The position numbers were made by a program, and so were the translations under genes. DNA of 64,000 nt from Xiphophorus maculatus (taxonomy: Eukaryota > Chordata > Actinopteri > Cyprinodontiformes > Poeciliidae), in assembly GCF_002775205.1 (NCBI RefSeq), contig NC_036464.1:9964791-10028790 (forward strand), given 5' to 3'. Positions within the stretch are counted from its first letter, which is position 1; each line of letters opens with the position of its first letter. Below are positions 21,972-32,577 of the stretch, one piece after another. The notes under the pieces were generated by a model that searched no databases, was not told the origin of the DNA, and saw only the letters and a program-made list of their open reading frames with translations.

Positions 21972-24027
21972 TTACAGTTCATCTCTCTCTTCTCCCTCGC
22001 AAATACACGATGCCCTCTGGCTGTTCATGTAAGGTCTGCAGCCCAGAGTCCACACTGTGTTGTAGAGGGCATCTGCCATTGATCCACAAGCTGATGGAAG
22101 AAAAATACATGAATGATTTTTGTAATTCCTTCCTGTTTATTAAAATAACCAGGTTATTTTAATAAACAAAACCAAAGTTTTGCAAAAATCTCACCTTGCA
22201 CTTTGGACACAAACCCCAGACTCTTCTTCAGGTCAGAGCAGATGTCATGGAGGCACGAGCGAAACTTGGCATCACAGTCGTACTTGTTCACAGCGCAAGT
22301 GTCGTAGCACACATCCAGCTGGTTGCAGCACCTTGTCATAGCAGGGATTCCCACGTCAAGCTGGTGTAAAAGAGAGCAATATGTCAACTTGGTTCACCAA
22401 TTCACAGGGTATTGTTGTGGCTACCAGGGGTCACGCTAGAGTTTTTCGTTGACTAATGGTGTCAAAAAAATCCTGTCATATTTATTTTTGCCCCTCAATT
22501 TTTAAAATGGTTAAATTTCATTTTCATTCATAATCCACGTTGTGTCATCATCAAGATGAATACATTTAACTTTTTCTCTGACAAAGTTTTGAAATAGGGT
22601 AACATTTCACTTATTGAAGTGATCAGTAGTCAGCAAAGTTTCTGAGAAGTTTCTGAATGTTACCTAATCCTGTAAGCATGAGAATAATTTTTGAGACTCA
22701 GAAATGTCCACACTTTTTCTAGAAAATTTCTGAGATAATCTAAAAAATTTAGCTGTTTCTCTCCAATTTTGGTCTTTACTCTTCCTATTCTTTATATATA
22801 TATGTATATATATATATATATAAAATGGCTGTAATTTGCTGTCATATTGATTTAAATAAAATAAGTGCCTCTAATTTCTCAAAATGACGAAAGGCCGTGA
22901 GATTTTTCTGTTCCTTTTATCAAAAACAACAACAACCCTGTTGTAGATGGAAAATACTCGGATAATTGTTGGCGCTGATGGTGCTATGAGCAGGCCACCT
23001 ACAGCAGCATTCACCTGGAAGCCCACGAGAGACGAGCTGCAGCCGTTGGGTTCTTGATGCTTGTAGCCGGGCCGAGGAAGTGGGAGTGCTCCTGTGGAAG
23101 AATAAGAATGAACACAGCTGTTCTGTGAAGGTCCCAGACATTTGTTACAGATCTCTGTCAGGTGTCATGCAACATATGTTTGAGAACATCTGCAGCTGAT
23201 CTTGTGTAGAGATGATTCATGAAGACTTCAGAGGTTTGTTAGACAACATTAGTAATCAAACACACATCCCAATCACAGAGCTACTGTAAATCTCTGCTGT
23301 CAGATGTGATGCAACTTCTGTGCACTGATTGCATAACAGAAAGGACCCACGCCGTCAACAAATCCGTTTTAATTCAGGACAAAACATGTTGACTATGTAT
23401 AATCAAAATAAACCATAAGGACAGTTTTTGGGGATTTCTTAAATCTGCTGTGCTTTTTATTAACACTTTTTGTTATCAGCAACACCTCTGACAGCACCAA
23501 AGCTAAAATGTAGTGAAAGTGCAAGATTGATCTTTACCATATCGGCAGCGGTACTGACAGACACCGTTGTGTCCCCCGACCAGCTCCACCAGGGAGTCGA
23601 AGTATCCGTGCACCGTCTGGAAACTGTCCCTGATGGAGTTGAGGCTCCAACTGCTTGCTTCTTCTTGTGCCAGTGGTTTATTGGAGGCCTTATTTGTCTG
23701 GACTGGCCTGATCTCATTGACCTCCTCTTCAGGTGGAGGTTGGTCCTGAGTAACTGCTTTCTTTGCAAACCCTTCCATAGTGGCAGAGTCTCCATCCGGC
23801 TTATCCTTGTCCGTTTCTGGCTCTTTGTCTTGGACTTCAGGTAGGTCTACTCCTGAGTTATCTGATCCAAATATTTTGTCATCAAAAGCATAATCTAGAG
23901 GGACATCTTGAGCAACAACAGCAGCAACTTCCCCATCCTCCAAAGCTTCAGTCTGGAAGTACCCCAAGGTGGCACACATTCCTGTAGACACACAGAGGAG
24001 GAACAGGGCCGCAGTCCGAAGCAACAT
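21972..24027 (-). CDS. pla2g12b: PLA2G12B, group XIIB secreted phospholipase A2-like protein, catalytically inactive (complete)
   Basis: Four exons on the minus strand: 24027-23538, 23091-23015, 22360-22195, 22090-21972; 283 residues (human about 195). Residues 1-19 are a signal peptide ([19 protein letters not shown]). Residues 20-126 are an acidic, Pro/Gln-rich spacer with no cysteine that accounts for the extra length. From residue 127 the conserved core runs: [45 protein letters not shown], then [12 protein letters not shown]. In that last motif Leu204 stands where catalytic PLA2s have His, so hydrolysis is not expected. The tail [18 protein letters not shown] ends in RDEL, a KDEL-like ER-retention signal. 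In mammals and zebrafish the protein acts in the secretory pathway to enlarge triglyceride-rich lipoproteins with MTTP and is an HNF4A target. It converges on OIT3. Confidence 0.95.
22135..22167. repeat. Perfect 16-base-arm palindrome in PLA2G12B intron 3
   Basis: GTTTATTAAAATAACC, a single A, and GGTTATTTTAATAAAC form a 33-base exact inverted repeat. It lies in the 104-base intron between the last two PLA2G12B exons, 27 bases from the donor. Confidence 0.95.
22792..22822. repeat. (TA)n microsatellite
   Basis: Near-perfect TA dinucleotides with one TG interruption, in PLA2G12B intron 2. Confidence 0.95.
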
Positions 24028-24143
24028 GTTCGTCAGCTGGCTACAGTCCGAGCAGTCTTCAGTCAGGTTTCAAAAGAAGGAAGAGCTCAGACAGTGAGGG
24101 ACATCCCAAAGCTTAGTTCTCACTGACTCTGTTAGCCTGAGTG

Positions 24144-24163
24144 CAGACTTTGACCTTTGATAA
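24144..24163 (-). promoter_or_regulatory. pla2g12b: HNF4/DR1-type element upstream of PLA2G12B
   Basis: On the minus strand the site contains AGGTCAAAGTCTG, 11 of 13 bases of an HNF4 DR1, and CAAAGGTCA, the core HNF4 half site. It is about 115-135 bases upstream of the PLA2G12B ATG with no TATA box between. HNF4A is a known activator of mammalian PLA2G12B; conservation of the input here is inferred from motif and position. Confidence 0.5.
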
Positions 24164-25181
24164 GGTTCTTGTCGACAGCAAGGCACTCTGTCATATCAGG
24201 GGTAAAAGTCCGAGCATATCAGCACATAGAAAGGTTGCTTAAATTCAGCTAATTCTCTCATTTTTAGTCATTCTTAAACACGTCTTTGATCACGTTTACC
24301 ACAGTTTTTAGTCACGACGTGTTAAGTAGATTTTTACCATTTGAGTCACATGGAAACTAGAGGAAAATGCTCTTTGTATTTCTTTTAAAACCCCCCACAC
24401 CCTCCCGTGACCTTTCTCAAGACATCACAAACCTCAAACTCTCCTTACTGGTTTTGATAAAGGTCACAGTCTGACAACTCAGCACCGAATATAAACAGAG
24501 GCAAGCATTAAAATATAGTTTCCATTGGGAAAACAGGAAGTAGGTTGGTTTTATCTTTTCAAGAGCAGCTTTAAATGTAAGTAATAAAGAACCATGACAA
24601 ACAGAACTGAAACGAAGCTAGAAACTAATAAACAGAACCGGAGCAAAGCCACTGAAAGTATTAGACGACTGCTCCAATCTGTCCAGTATTGGACTTTTAT
24701 CACGATCCTCTGCTGCCCTCTTGTGTTTGTGAAGAAAATTAAACTCCTGCCACAAGGTACAGCTGTCATTTGTTCACACATTTCCACGCAGATTATATAG
24801 GTAAAAATGCGCCAATATTCAAGTTTGTTTACTCCGTGTTTTTATTGTGTAATTTGCTGATAACACTGACAAAAGTGTCTGCTTCATCTATTCAAATAAC
24901 ATGGAAAGTGCCAAATGTCTAATACTAAAACTTATGTGAAGAACATCAAAGTATATCATAAAAACAAAAACAGCACTGTAGTAACATCCCTAGGATATTT
25001 CCACATTTTGACATATCTTAAAATAGATTTAATGTATTTTATTCTAATTTCCCATGATGCACCAGCACCAAGAAGTGTGTACTTGTGAAGTGGAAGACAA
25101 AGGATAGGTTTAGTTTCGTCCTGTTACAGATATTTTGTATCCTGCATATACTGTGTGACTGTAAGATGCTGATGACTGAAG
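24164..25181. other. Spacer between PLA2G12B promoter and C6orf118-like 3' end
   Basis: No exon with family similarity and no obvious transposon. The first part can hold distal PLA2G12B promoter; the last part is the 3'UTR of the C6orf118-like gene. This is the interval where the two syntenic blocks join. Confidence 0.5.
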
Positions 25182-28100
25182 CTATTCGTCGTTTATTTGG
25201 AGATCCCTTTCTATTTCTTTCCACAGCATCCTGGGGAGAAACACAAGGAAGAAGATGTAGAAACCAGTCACATGACACACGTATGTAATATATCACATAC
25301 CGTCTGATGACCTCTTTTGGCTTCTCTCTGTCCAACACCAAAGTGATTTTGTTCTGTAGATCCTTAAAATAAAGGGACATGTCACAGAGTGAAGCATCCT
25401 GCTGTACCTAATAATGCTTAAATTTATAGTCAGAGAAAAGTCAAATACTAAAAGCTGTCCTGCCTTGCTAAGGGTCCTCAGACGGTCATTTGAAACTATC
25501 AGATTTATTGTTTCTGCCTGGAAATACACAAAATGCTCAGTTGTGCTAATCAAGAGGTTTTAGAGAAGGACAGGGTGGCTCTTTTATCTTTTAGGACCTG
25601 TAGAGCTTTGACTCTTCGTTTAGTGGCTGAAATTGCAACAGCAGATGCCATCCTTTCATGGATCTCCTCCTCTAAATGCTGGATCTCCTCCAACACATTC
25701 AGAATCTGAAGTTTCCTGAGCTGGACGACGTCGCTGTCGTCGACGGGCATCCCGCTGTCCTCTTTTCTGGACAGGGATGTCTCTGCCCACACACAGAAGA
25801 GGCAGGCAACGTGCGTCAATGCAAAACAGGGAATAATGACGGGTCTGTGCTTGAACACATGCGCCACTACAGGTGGTATGAATGCATTGCTTTCTCAGAG
25901 ATACTCTCTCTGTATACAGTGTGTGTCAATACAATAAAATGAAGGGAACATTTTTGGCGTGTGAGAACCTGGTAAAATGCATGTTAAAAGTAACAGTGTG
26001 CACTTCCTACATACTCTGCAGGAGGCTCTATAATGCAGCAGATGTTTACATGTGGTTTACCAATGATGCATGCATGCAAATGTTGCTCTCAGACTCACTC
26101 CTCGTGCTACTGCATTCATCCAGAAAGTTCTTTAGCTCATCTTGAGCTCTGAAAAAAAAAAAAAGAGAGAGAATAGGAAGCGTTAAACTAGAAATGACTT
26201 ACAGGTCTTTTGTTATTAAATAAGTACCGTTTATTCTCCCCCAGAGCGCTTTTGGCCTCTTCTTCTAGACTGCAAACCCCTTTTTCTGCACCCTCCAATT
26301 CGTTATCACTGACTATAATATCATCGATATCGTTGACAAATGGCTCCAGTGGCTGTAATGCAACAGACACATCAACAAATAATGGAACTTAAAAGACAAC
26401 TGAAAGAAATACAGACCCTTCCATTCATACACATTCAACTTGTTCTGGTGTGTCACATAAACCTCCAGTCGGATTTTCTAAAGTTTGTGGTAAAATGTAA
26501 AAATGTTTGAACGTTAGGAATACTTTTGCAGGGTATTGTACTTTCATTGAGCAGTATTTCCTTAATCTTAACTTCTTTTCCCTCCATACTTCAGAAATAC
26601 AAATATATTTTTCATTATCTTTGAAACTGCCTGACCAAGAAAATTGAGTTTTGATTTATTTATATTGTTGTAAAAAAAACATGTATAGCATATTATTTTG
26701 GACATTTTCAAGTATGACATTATCTGCATTTATATTTACCACATTATCTTGTGAGGAATGGGTGTCCATCAAGTGACTGATGTATAAATCATATTCAGTC
26801 TGGAAGAAAAAAAACAACATTTTACTTAATATTCAGACTTAATTTGTCCAAATATCATGCTTTTGTCAGCCGTAAGCAGAAAATCATTATAATTACAAGA
26901 AATTGCCAGACGTTTACATACACTTTACAAGAAGAAGCAAACACTTTTTTCTCACTGTCTGAAGTTAAATCAGACCAAACTTTTCTTCTTTTAGCTTAGT
27001 TAGATTTACCAAAATTTGTTAAATGCCAAAAAATTTGGGAAGAATATTTATGTTTAGAATTTATTTTTAAAGATTTATTTATTTATTTATTTTTTACATT
27101 TTTCTAATTCAAAAGTTTGCATATATTTGATCAGTAACTGGGATAACTGCCTTTTAAACTTTTTTACAAGTTTTCTGGCAGAGCATGAGAGAATATACCA
27201 AATCAATAAAAGTTAAAGCTAAAGTTTATAGCAGAAAACCAACCAATTCTGATAAGAAGAGTCATCTAATATCTGGAAGGATAGTTATTTAATTTTGTAT
27301 CTAGCTGACCAAATATTAGTGTCTGTGTTTTTATCTGAGCTTATATTTGTATTTTGACTCTGGCTGGATCGGAGGAGAACGTTTTCATCCAGTTCTTGCC
27401 TGCTTGTCATCCATTTGTCAGCCTTGACAGTAAATGAAACAATTGCTTCCATTTGAACAGAAACATTAAAATGCAGAGTTGTGCAACGCTGTCATGTGGA
27501 AAAAGAAACTTCCATGAAATGATACGTTTCCATGTGAAACAGCAGTGGCTGAGCGGCTGCCCTTAGAAGTCCTGCTCCCTGACGCATGAAGACCAGGTTC
27601 CGGTGGTTGCTCTACTTGCGCTCACTACATCGGGGACTCACTCTCTTGGCTCGGATACATCTGACGGCACATGCTAAAAATGTGCAAGTGGGTACAGAGG
27701 AAATGGAAAAACCTTGATTTCCCTCAGGATGCGTCCAAATACTGGCGAGCCTTCACATACATCATCAAAGACGTCACTGAACACCGCAAGGCGGTCTCTG
27801 CTGGGCCAACTCAGTCCTGACAACTTCTTCAACCCCTGAGTGAGACAGCAACACACACACACACACACACACACCCACACAAAGCATTAGCAAATAAAAG
27901 TGTGTGTCTGCGCCTGGTTTCCTAATGTCATGCTTTTAGTGGCTGTTTTCACCTTTCGGAGTTTCCTCTTGTACATTTTAGCATTAACTCCCACCCCGTC
28001 GTCCTGCTGGGCCATAACTCCCACCGCTTCTAACTGCGCTTCAGTGTCCAGAGCTTCATGGTCAGAATCGTTCAAAGAAAGTTGCGTATTTGCTTGAACA

Positions 28101-28456
28101 GATGAAGAGTAGGAATCACTCTCAGAATCATCTTTTGGCGTTTCTGACAAAGAGTCTGAAGAAGAATAAGATGCTTCAGTGGGAGCCGTGCCCTCTCTTG
28201 TGCCTGCATGTGATGAATAATCTGTGGCCTGATCTTGTTGTGACCTCAAGACCTCAGAGTCTACAAAAGCAGTGCTGGAGGTGTTCTCTTTTTTCCTCAC
28301 ACAGTCCAGAGACTGTGCCTCTCTTTCCTTTAGACTCTCTTCTTGGCCCAGGGAGTCAGTGAGGATATCTGCTTCCTGAGGAGCCTCAGCAGCAGGCTGC
28401 GCTCCTTGGACATCACTCCCCAAATACTGATCTTTCTCTTCAGAGCTGTTGGACAT
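25182..28456 (-). CDS. C6orf118-like coiled-coil protein (TSNAXIP1_N-type segment)
   Basis: Nine coding exons assembled on the minus strand: 28456-27953, 27835-27713, 26799-26740, 26352-26228, 26148-26099, 25782-25598, 25517-25464, 25362-25301, 25230-25182; about 403 residues ending in KEIERDLQINDE. The ATG is two bases into its exon (acceptor CACAG then CCATG), so exon 1 is noncoding. Residues 1-168 are acidic, Ser-rich and apparently disordered. The next exons read FSDVFDDVCEGSPVFGRI, LREIK and TEYDLYISHLMD, the pattern of the TSNAXIP1 N-terminal family that includes human C6orf118. The C-terminal third is coiled coil (LNVLEEIQHLEEEIHERM). The C6orf118 call rests on this pattern plus linkage to PDE10A, as on human 6q27. 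Family members are mainly testis or ciliated-cell proteins; function unknown. The donors after 25598 and 25464 are weak, so the C-terminus is less certain; without that splice the frame ends at 25550. Confidence 0.75.
26913..27250. mobile_element. Tc1-like element relic in an intron of the C6orf118-like gene
   Basis: AGACGTTTACATACACTTTA and the following TTCTCACTGTCTGAAGTTAA match the ends of a common fish Tc1-like family with GTTTACATACA-type terminal and internal direct repeats; a second copy (AAAAGTTTGCATATATTTGA) follows about 200 bases on. No transposase remains. Confidence 0.55.
27850..27880. repeat. (CA)n microsatellite
   Basis: About 15 CA units, in the intron between the first two coding exons of the C6orf118-like gene, close to an acceptor. 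Confidence 0.95.
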
Positions 28457-28859
28457 GGCTGTGAGGGTAAACACATTGTAAAGACACAGAAGTAAAAACA
28501 TCTGATGTACAGATTTTACCTGAGGAATATTACATTTTCAGTTGCAGAGAGATTCAGCTGAAACCAACACCAGTACAAGAGTATGAATACTTAGGCATCA
28601 TAATGGATTCCCAACTTTCATTTACAAAACTACATCAAGTTAAATAAGAAGCAACCTAATTGTTTTTACCAGGTAAGAATAAATATCTAAAAAATTTGCA
28701 GATTTCTTCTGTTTATTTTTATTTACCTTTTTTGGTAACTTGTAAATATTTCATATTATCAAACAAATTTCAATACAAAGATATAATGTGCAGTTTTCAA
28801 ATGATTCTGTAATTTATTCAGGGACAAAAATAATCCAAACCATAATGACAGGGAATTAT

Positions 28860-29345
28860 TTTTCTTCATCACTGAGGAATTTTGTTCACCTCTTCTTTGC
28901 AGAATTGTTTTAATTCAGACACATTGGTGAGCTTAAAAAAGTAAAAAATAAAATAAAATGATAGCCTATCATATCACAAGGCAACATTTAAAATCTTAAT
29001 ATGGTGTGAATCTATACTTTGGATCATATTTTACCTTAAAAATCAAACATGGAAGCTCTTTCTCCCTTATCTCTTTATAATATTTAGACCATAAACATTG
29101 AGCTTAACTGAAGCAAGTGTTGTCTGCTTTGTTTTAGATGTTATCATGTGATGAGTTGACCATAGATTCTTGGAACAATTTTTTTCAGGGGAAGTTCACA
29201 ATTGTTCCAAGTTTCCTCCATATGTGGATAATGTCTCTCGCTGTGGTTGACTGGAGTCCAAAAGCCTTGTCAGAAATTGTTTTGACATCCTTTCCAGCCT
29301 AACAGATGCGAACGACGTTGTTTTTCATCTATATATGAATTTCAG
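28860..29345 (-). mobile_element. Tc1-like transposase N-terminal relic
   Basis: The minus strand reads, with frame breaks, AFGLQSTTARDIIHIWRKLG and TIVNFP, matching the N-terminal helix-turn-helix region of fish Tc1 transposases (ALGLQRTTVRAIIHKW type). It sits between the presumed noncoding exon 1 and the first coding exon of the C6orf118-like gene. No intact frame. Confidence 0.65.
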
Positions 29346-29477
29346 GACATAATGCAGTCAAGTGACTTGCTTTGCTAGCAAGTGACTTGCTTTGCAGTCA
29401 CTGTCCTTCCCTATGTAATGCTATGGTAGGTCCTATTTAATGTTTTTAAGTAAATAAAAGAACATTTTTAGTTGTAC

Positions 29478-29650
29478 CTTCGTCCAGGAATCACGACTAA
29501 AACAAAACAAAAAAAAACTTCCAACTTCAACGCCAGCAGTCTGCGATTTACAACGGTTCCCTTGGCGACCAAAGTACGTCATACCCGCGTTGCGTTCACT
29601 GTCCGGATAATCGTCGTACTGCTCCCCAGCTTTAAGAGAGGTCATTTGAT
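29478..29650 (-). promoter_or_regulatory. Presumed promoter and noncoding exon 1 of the C6orf118-like gene, with RFX X-box
   Basis: GTTCCCTTGGCGAC at 29556-29569 matches all 14 positions of the X-box consensus RYYNYYWTRRNRAC bound by RFX factors of ciliary genes. The surrounding 100 bases are CpG-richer than the neighbourhood. On the minus strand a donor GACGAAG followed by GTACAACT ends at 29478, about 1.0 kb upstream of the first coding exon, so a noncoding exon 1 probably lies just downstream of the X-box. Start site not directly visible. Confidence 0.5.
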
Positions 29651-30999
29651 ACGTTTACGTGTGCTGATTATAGTGGTGTGAGCAATTTGGACTGATCTAA
29701 TAACGACATAAAAAGGGACAAATAACATCCAGTACATTTATTCATGTAATATTTTGTAGTTGTAATTTATTTAAACATAAGAAGATATTTAAAAAAAAAA
29801 AAGAAATAAATAAAGATTTAATTTAACACCTGAAAACTGAAAGATATACTTCATCTACTGAAGTTTGGGATGAAATTACATTGTCCCAGTTAAATAACAT
29901 CCAAACACTCAGTCATCATTCCCAAATGAGGTGGTGTTAACATACTGCATTGTGGTTAATTGGATGATTTAAGAAATGTGCAGGCCAACATTATACACTA
30001 ATTTAAATCCCAGGTGTAACCAGTTTATAAATTGCTGTGTCTGAGTGTTATTAATTTAGTCAGCAGTAGCGGAGCTGTCTAGACCACCAGAATACCACAT
30101 GTGTTCTCTACAATCACCTAAACATAGAAGCTGTGAACTTCAACAAACGTCCTCTATTGGTCCTTATTTTTGCTGTTAAATTACATTTCCTTCAAACTGT
30201 TAAAATTCAATATTTACCAGACAAATTGTGTAAACCTATCTTACAGGAAAAATTTGATTACTATAAAATCTCCCAAATGCATTAAAATACCTTCTTGATT
30301 TGGTTATTTACAATAAGTGGATTTTTGTGTGTAAGTCTTACGGGTCACTTAAAGTGGGGAGAAAGGGATGGAGGAAGAGGAGGAGAAAGGAAAAAAGGCC
30401 TCAGTGCCTGGAGTGAGCAGAATAGGAAAGCAGATGGCAAAGGCTGAACATGGAGAGACAGAGATTTCGGCTCCAGTGAAATGCATCATACAGTGAGTTA
30501 GTGTTTTCTGTGAATTTTTCTATCATCTAATATAATTTAGTGTATATAAACTAAAGTTAAGATCAAAGGCATTTTGCGTTGGAATTGGAAAATCCAGGTT
30601 AAAACAATCATTTACTTCAAAAATAACAAATCTTTCTGTAATACACATGTCATTTTGAATTGTATTTTTTGGATTTATTAATAGCTGATTTGACCTCACA
30701 GAGTACTGATACTAACCTACGAGGTCTAATTTCAAACAAAATGTAAAACAAAAAAACAATGCATTCGATAAATTAAAATGCTGACCTAAGAAACTTGCTG
30801 AGCCTGCAGTTGATCAGGTTTAGCTTAAATTACTCTTTAGGACTTGATATTGTCTGTTATTCAAGAAAGCATTAAAACAAGCAAGGAAATTAGCTCATTT
30901 GGTCTAAAGCAAAAAACAGGAATGACATAAGATACAATCATAAAGAGGTGCATAAAACATTACCTCCAGGACTAGAACAATGATTCAGATGCTGCTTAA

Positions 31000-31615
31000 A
31001 ACCCTCCTTCCAACCCTAACTACAACACTAATTCACTCCTTCATCCAACCATACTTCCAACCCTCAATCGACCTCCTTACAATCCTCCTTACAACACTAA
31101 TTCACTCCTTATATCTCTCATTACAATCCTAAATATAATGCTAATTATAACCCTTTTAGTAACCCTAACTCCAACCCTAATTCCAATCCTCCTTCCAATC
31201 TTCTTCTAACCCTCGTTCTAAACCTAACTCCAACAATAATTAAGACTCTCCTTCCAACCCTAATCATAACCTTATTGAAACTCTCCATCCACCCTAATTT
31301 CACCCCCTTATTCACTCCTCCTTCCAAACCCTTCTTATAACAATCCAGACTGAAGAGGGTCTGGATTACAACCTTAATTCAGACCCTCTTTGTTATCCTC
31401 CTTTCAACCATAATTCAGACTCTCCTTGTCCTTGTAACGTGCTTTGCAAACCTAATTCCAATAATAATTCAGACTCTCCTTCCAACCCTCCTTCATACCC
31501 TAACTCCAACTTTAATTCCAACCCTAACTCACTCTTTCCAAATCTTTCTTAGAATCCTCCCTCTAACCCTCCATACAAGCCTAATTATAACCCTAATTCA
31601 GACCTTCTTTCCATC
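31000..31615 (+). repeat. Degenerate telomere-like minisatellite (CCCTAA-related)
   Basis: About 600 bases are built from AACCCTAATTC, CCAACCCTAACTCC and longer units such as AATTCAGACTCTCCTTCC that recur at roughly 24-26-base spacing with many variants. It contains CCCTAA hexamers but no run of perfect telomere repeats. The minus-strand open frame it creates is an artefact. Confidence 0.8.
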
Positions 31616-32319
31616 AAAAAGCATTCCGACAGCATAATGCAACTGCCACTATGTCTCAGATAGGGGTTGATATTTTCTCTGCTATGTTCAGTGATGACCA
31701 GAGTATCTTCTTTTACATATCTGCAAAACTCCCAACATGTCTTCACACAAGATTTTTTGTGGCTTTCCTTTCACCACTGTCTTAAGGACCAGATTTATAG
31801 AATACAAAATTAAGACAGTCATGTTTTTATAAGTATGCAGTTCTGCCTCATGATTTTCTATTTTCAGATGCTGCTTTCATTGATTAGAGAAGCCTTAAAT
31901 TGTACTGAGAAAGATTACATAAAACAGAGCATTGGACCTCTTGAAAATAATGTAAATTCATCCAGTCACAGCAAACAGAATACAATGAACCACCAAGATT
32001 AAATAGTCCTACACATTCTCTTAATTTACTGCTCAGTTATTAAATAAACTATGCAGTGAGAAGAACATAAAGTAAAAAAAAAAAGATCTGCAACAGAGAC
32101 ATTTCTTTTCAAAGATGTATTTAATAAAAGTCATTTGGGCTACGGCTCTTACATTTACAGTTGAGACATTCCTCAGTTATTCTGGGTAACAGTAACATGT
32201 CTAGACTGTTTAATTTATCTTAATGTTTACTTTGTACAAAACAAAAAGGCAAACATTATTCTTCTTTGTATAAAAAATATAAGTTAATTTAAATCTAATT
32301 AAGAAAAATAACAATAGAC

Positions 32320-32321
<2 letters not shown>

Positions 32322-32406
<85 letters not shown>
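32322..32406. repeat. (TAA)n microsatellite, about 28 uninterrupted units
   Basis: Uninterrupted trinucleotide run of about 85 bases; likely highly variable in length. Confidence 0.98.
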
Positions 32407-32539
32407 GGATGATGATAAAGATCGTAAGCTAAACATAGTGCAGACAATGGGATATAACTGGTGCTGAAAAGGAGGAGGGACAGTGCAGTGACTTTATAAT
32501 GTTGTCTGGTGGAGTTGGAGTGATTAAAGGAGGAAAGCG

Positions 32540-32540
<1 letters not shown>

Positions 32541-32574
<34 letters not shown>
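32541..32574. repeat. (CA)n microsatellite, 17 units
   Basis: Uninterrupted CA run of 34 bases, 135 bases from the TAA run. Confidence 0.98.

Positions 32575-32577
<3 letters not shown>

Noticed and set aside
23470..23844. 124-residue plus-strand frame
   Set aside because: Antisense shadow of PLA2G12B exon 1, which has signal peptide, conserved core and correct splice phase on the minus strand.
31145..31327. Gly/Leu/Arg-rich minus-strand frame
   Set aside because: Product of the degenerate telomere-like minisatellite.
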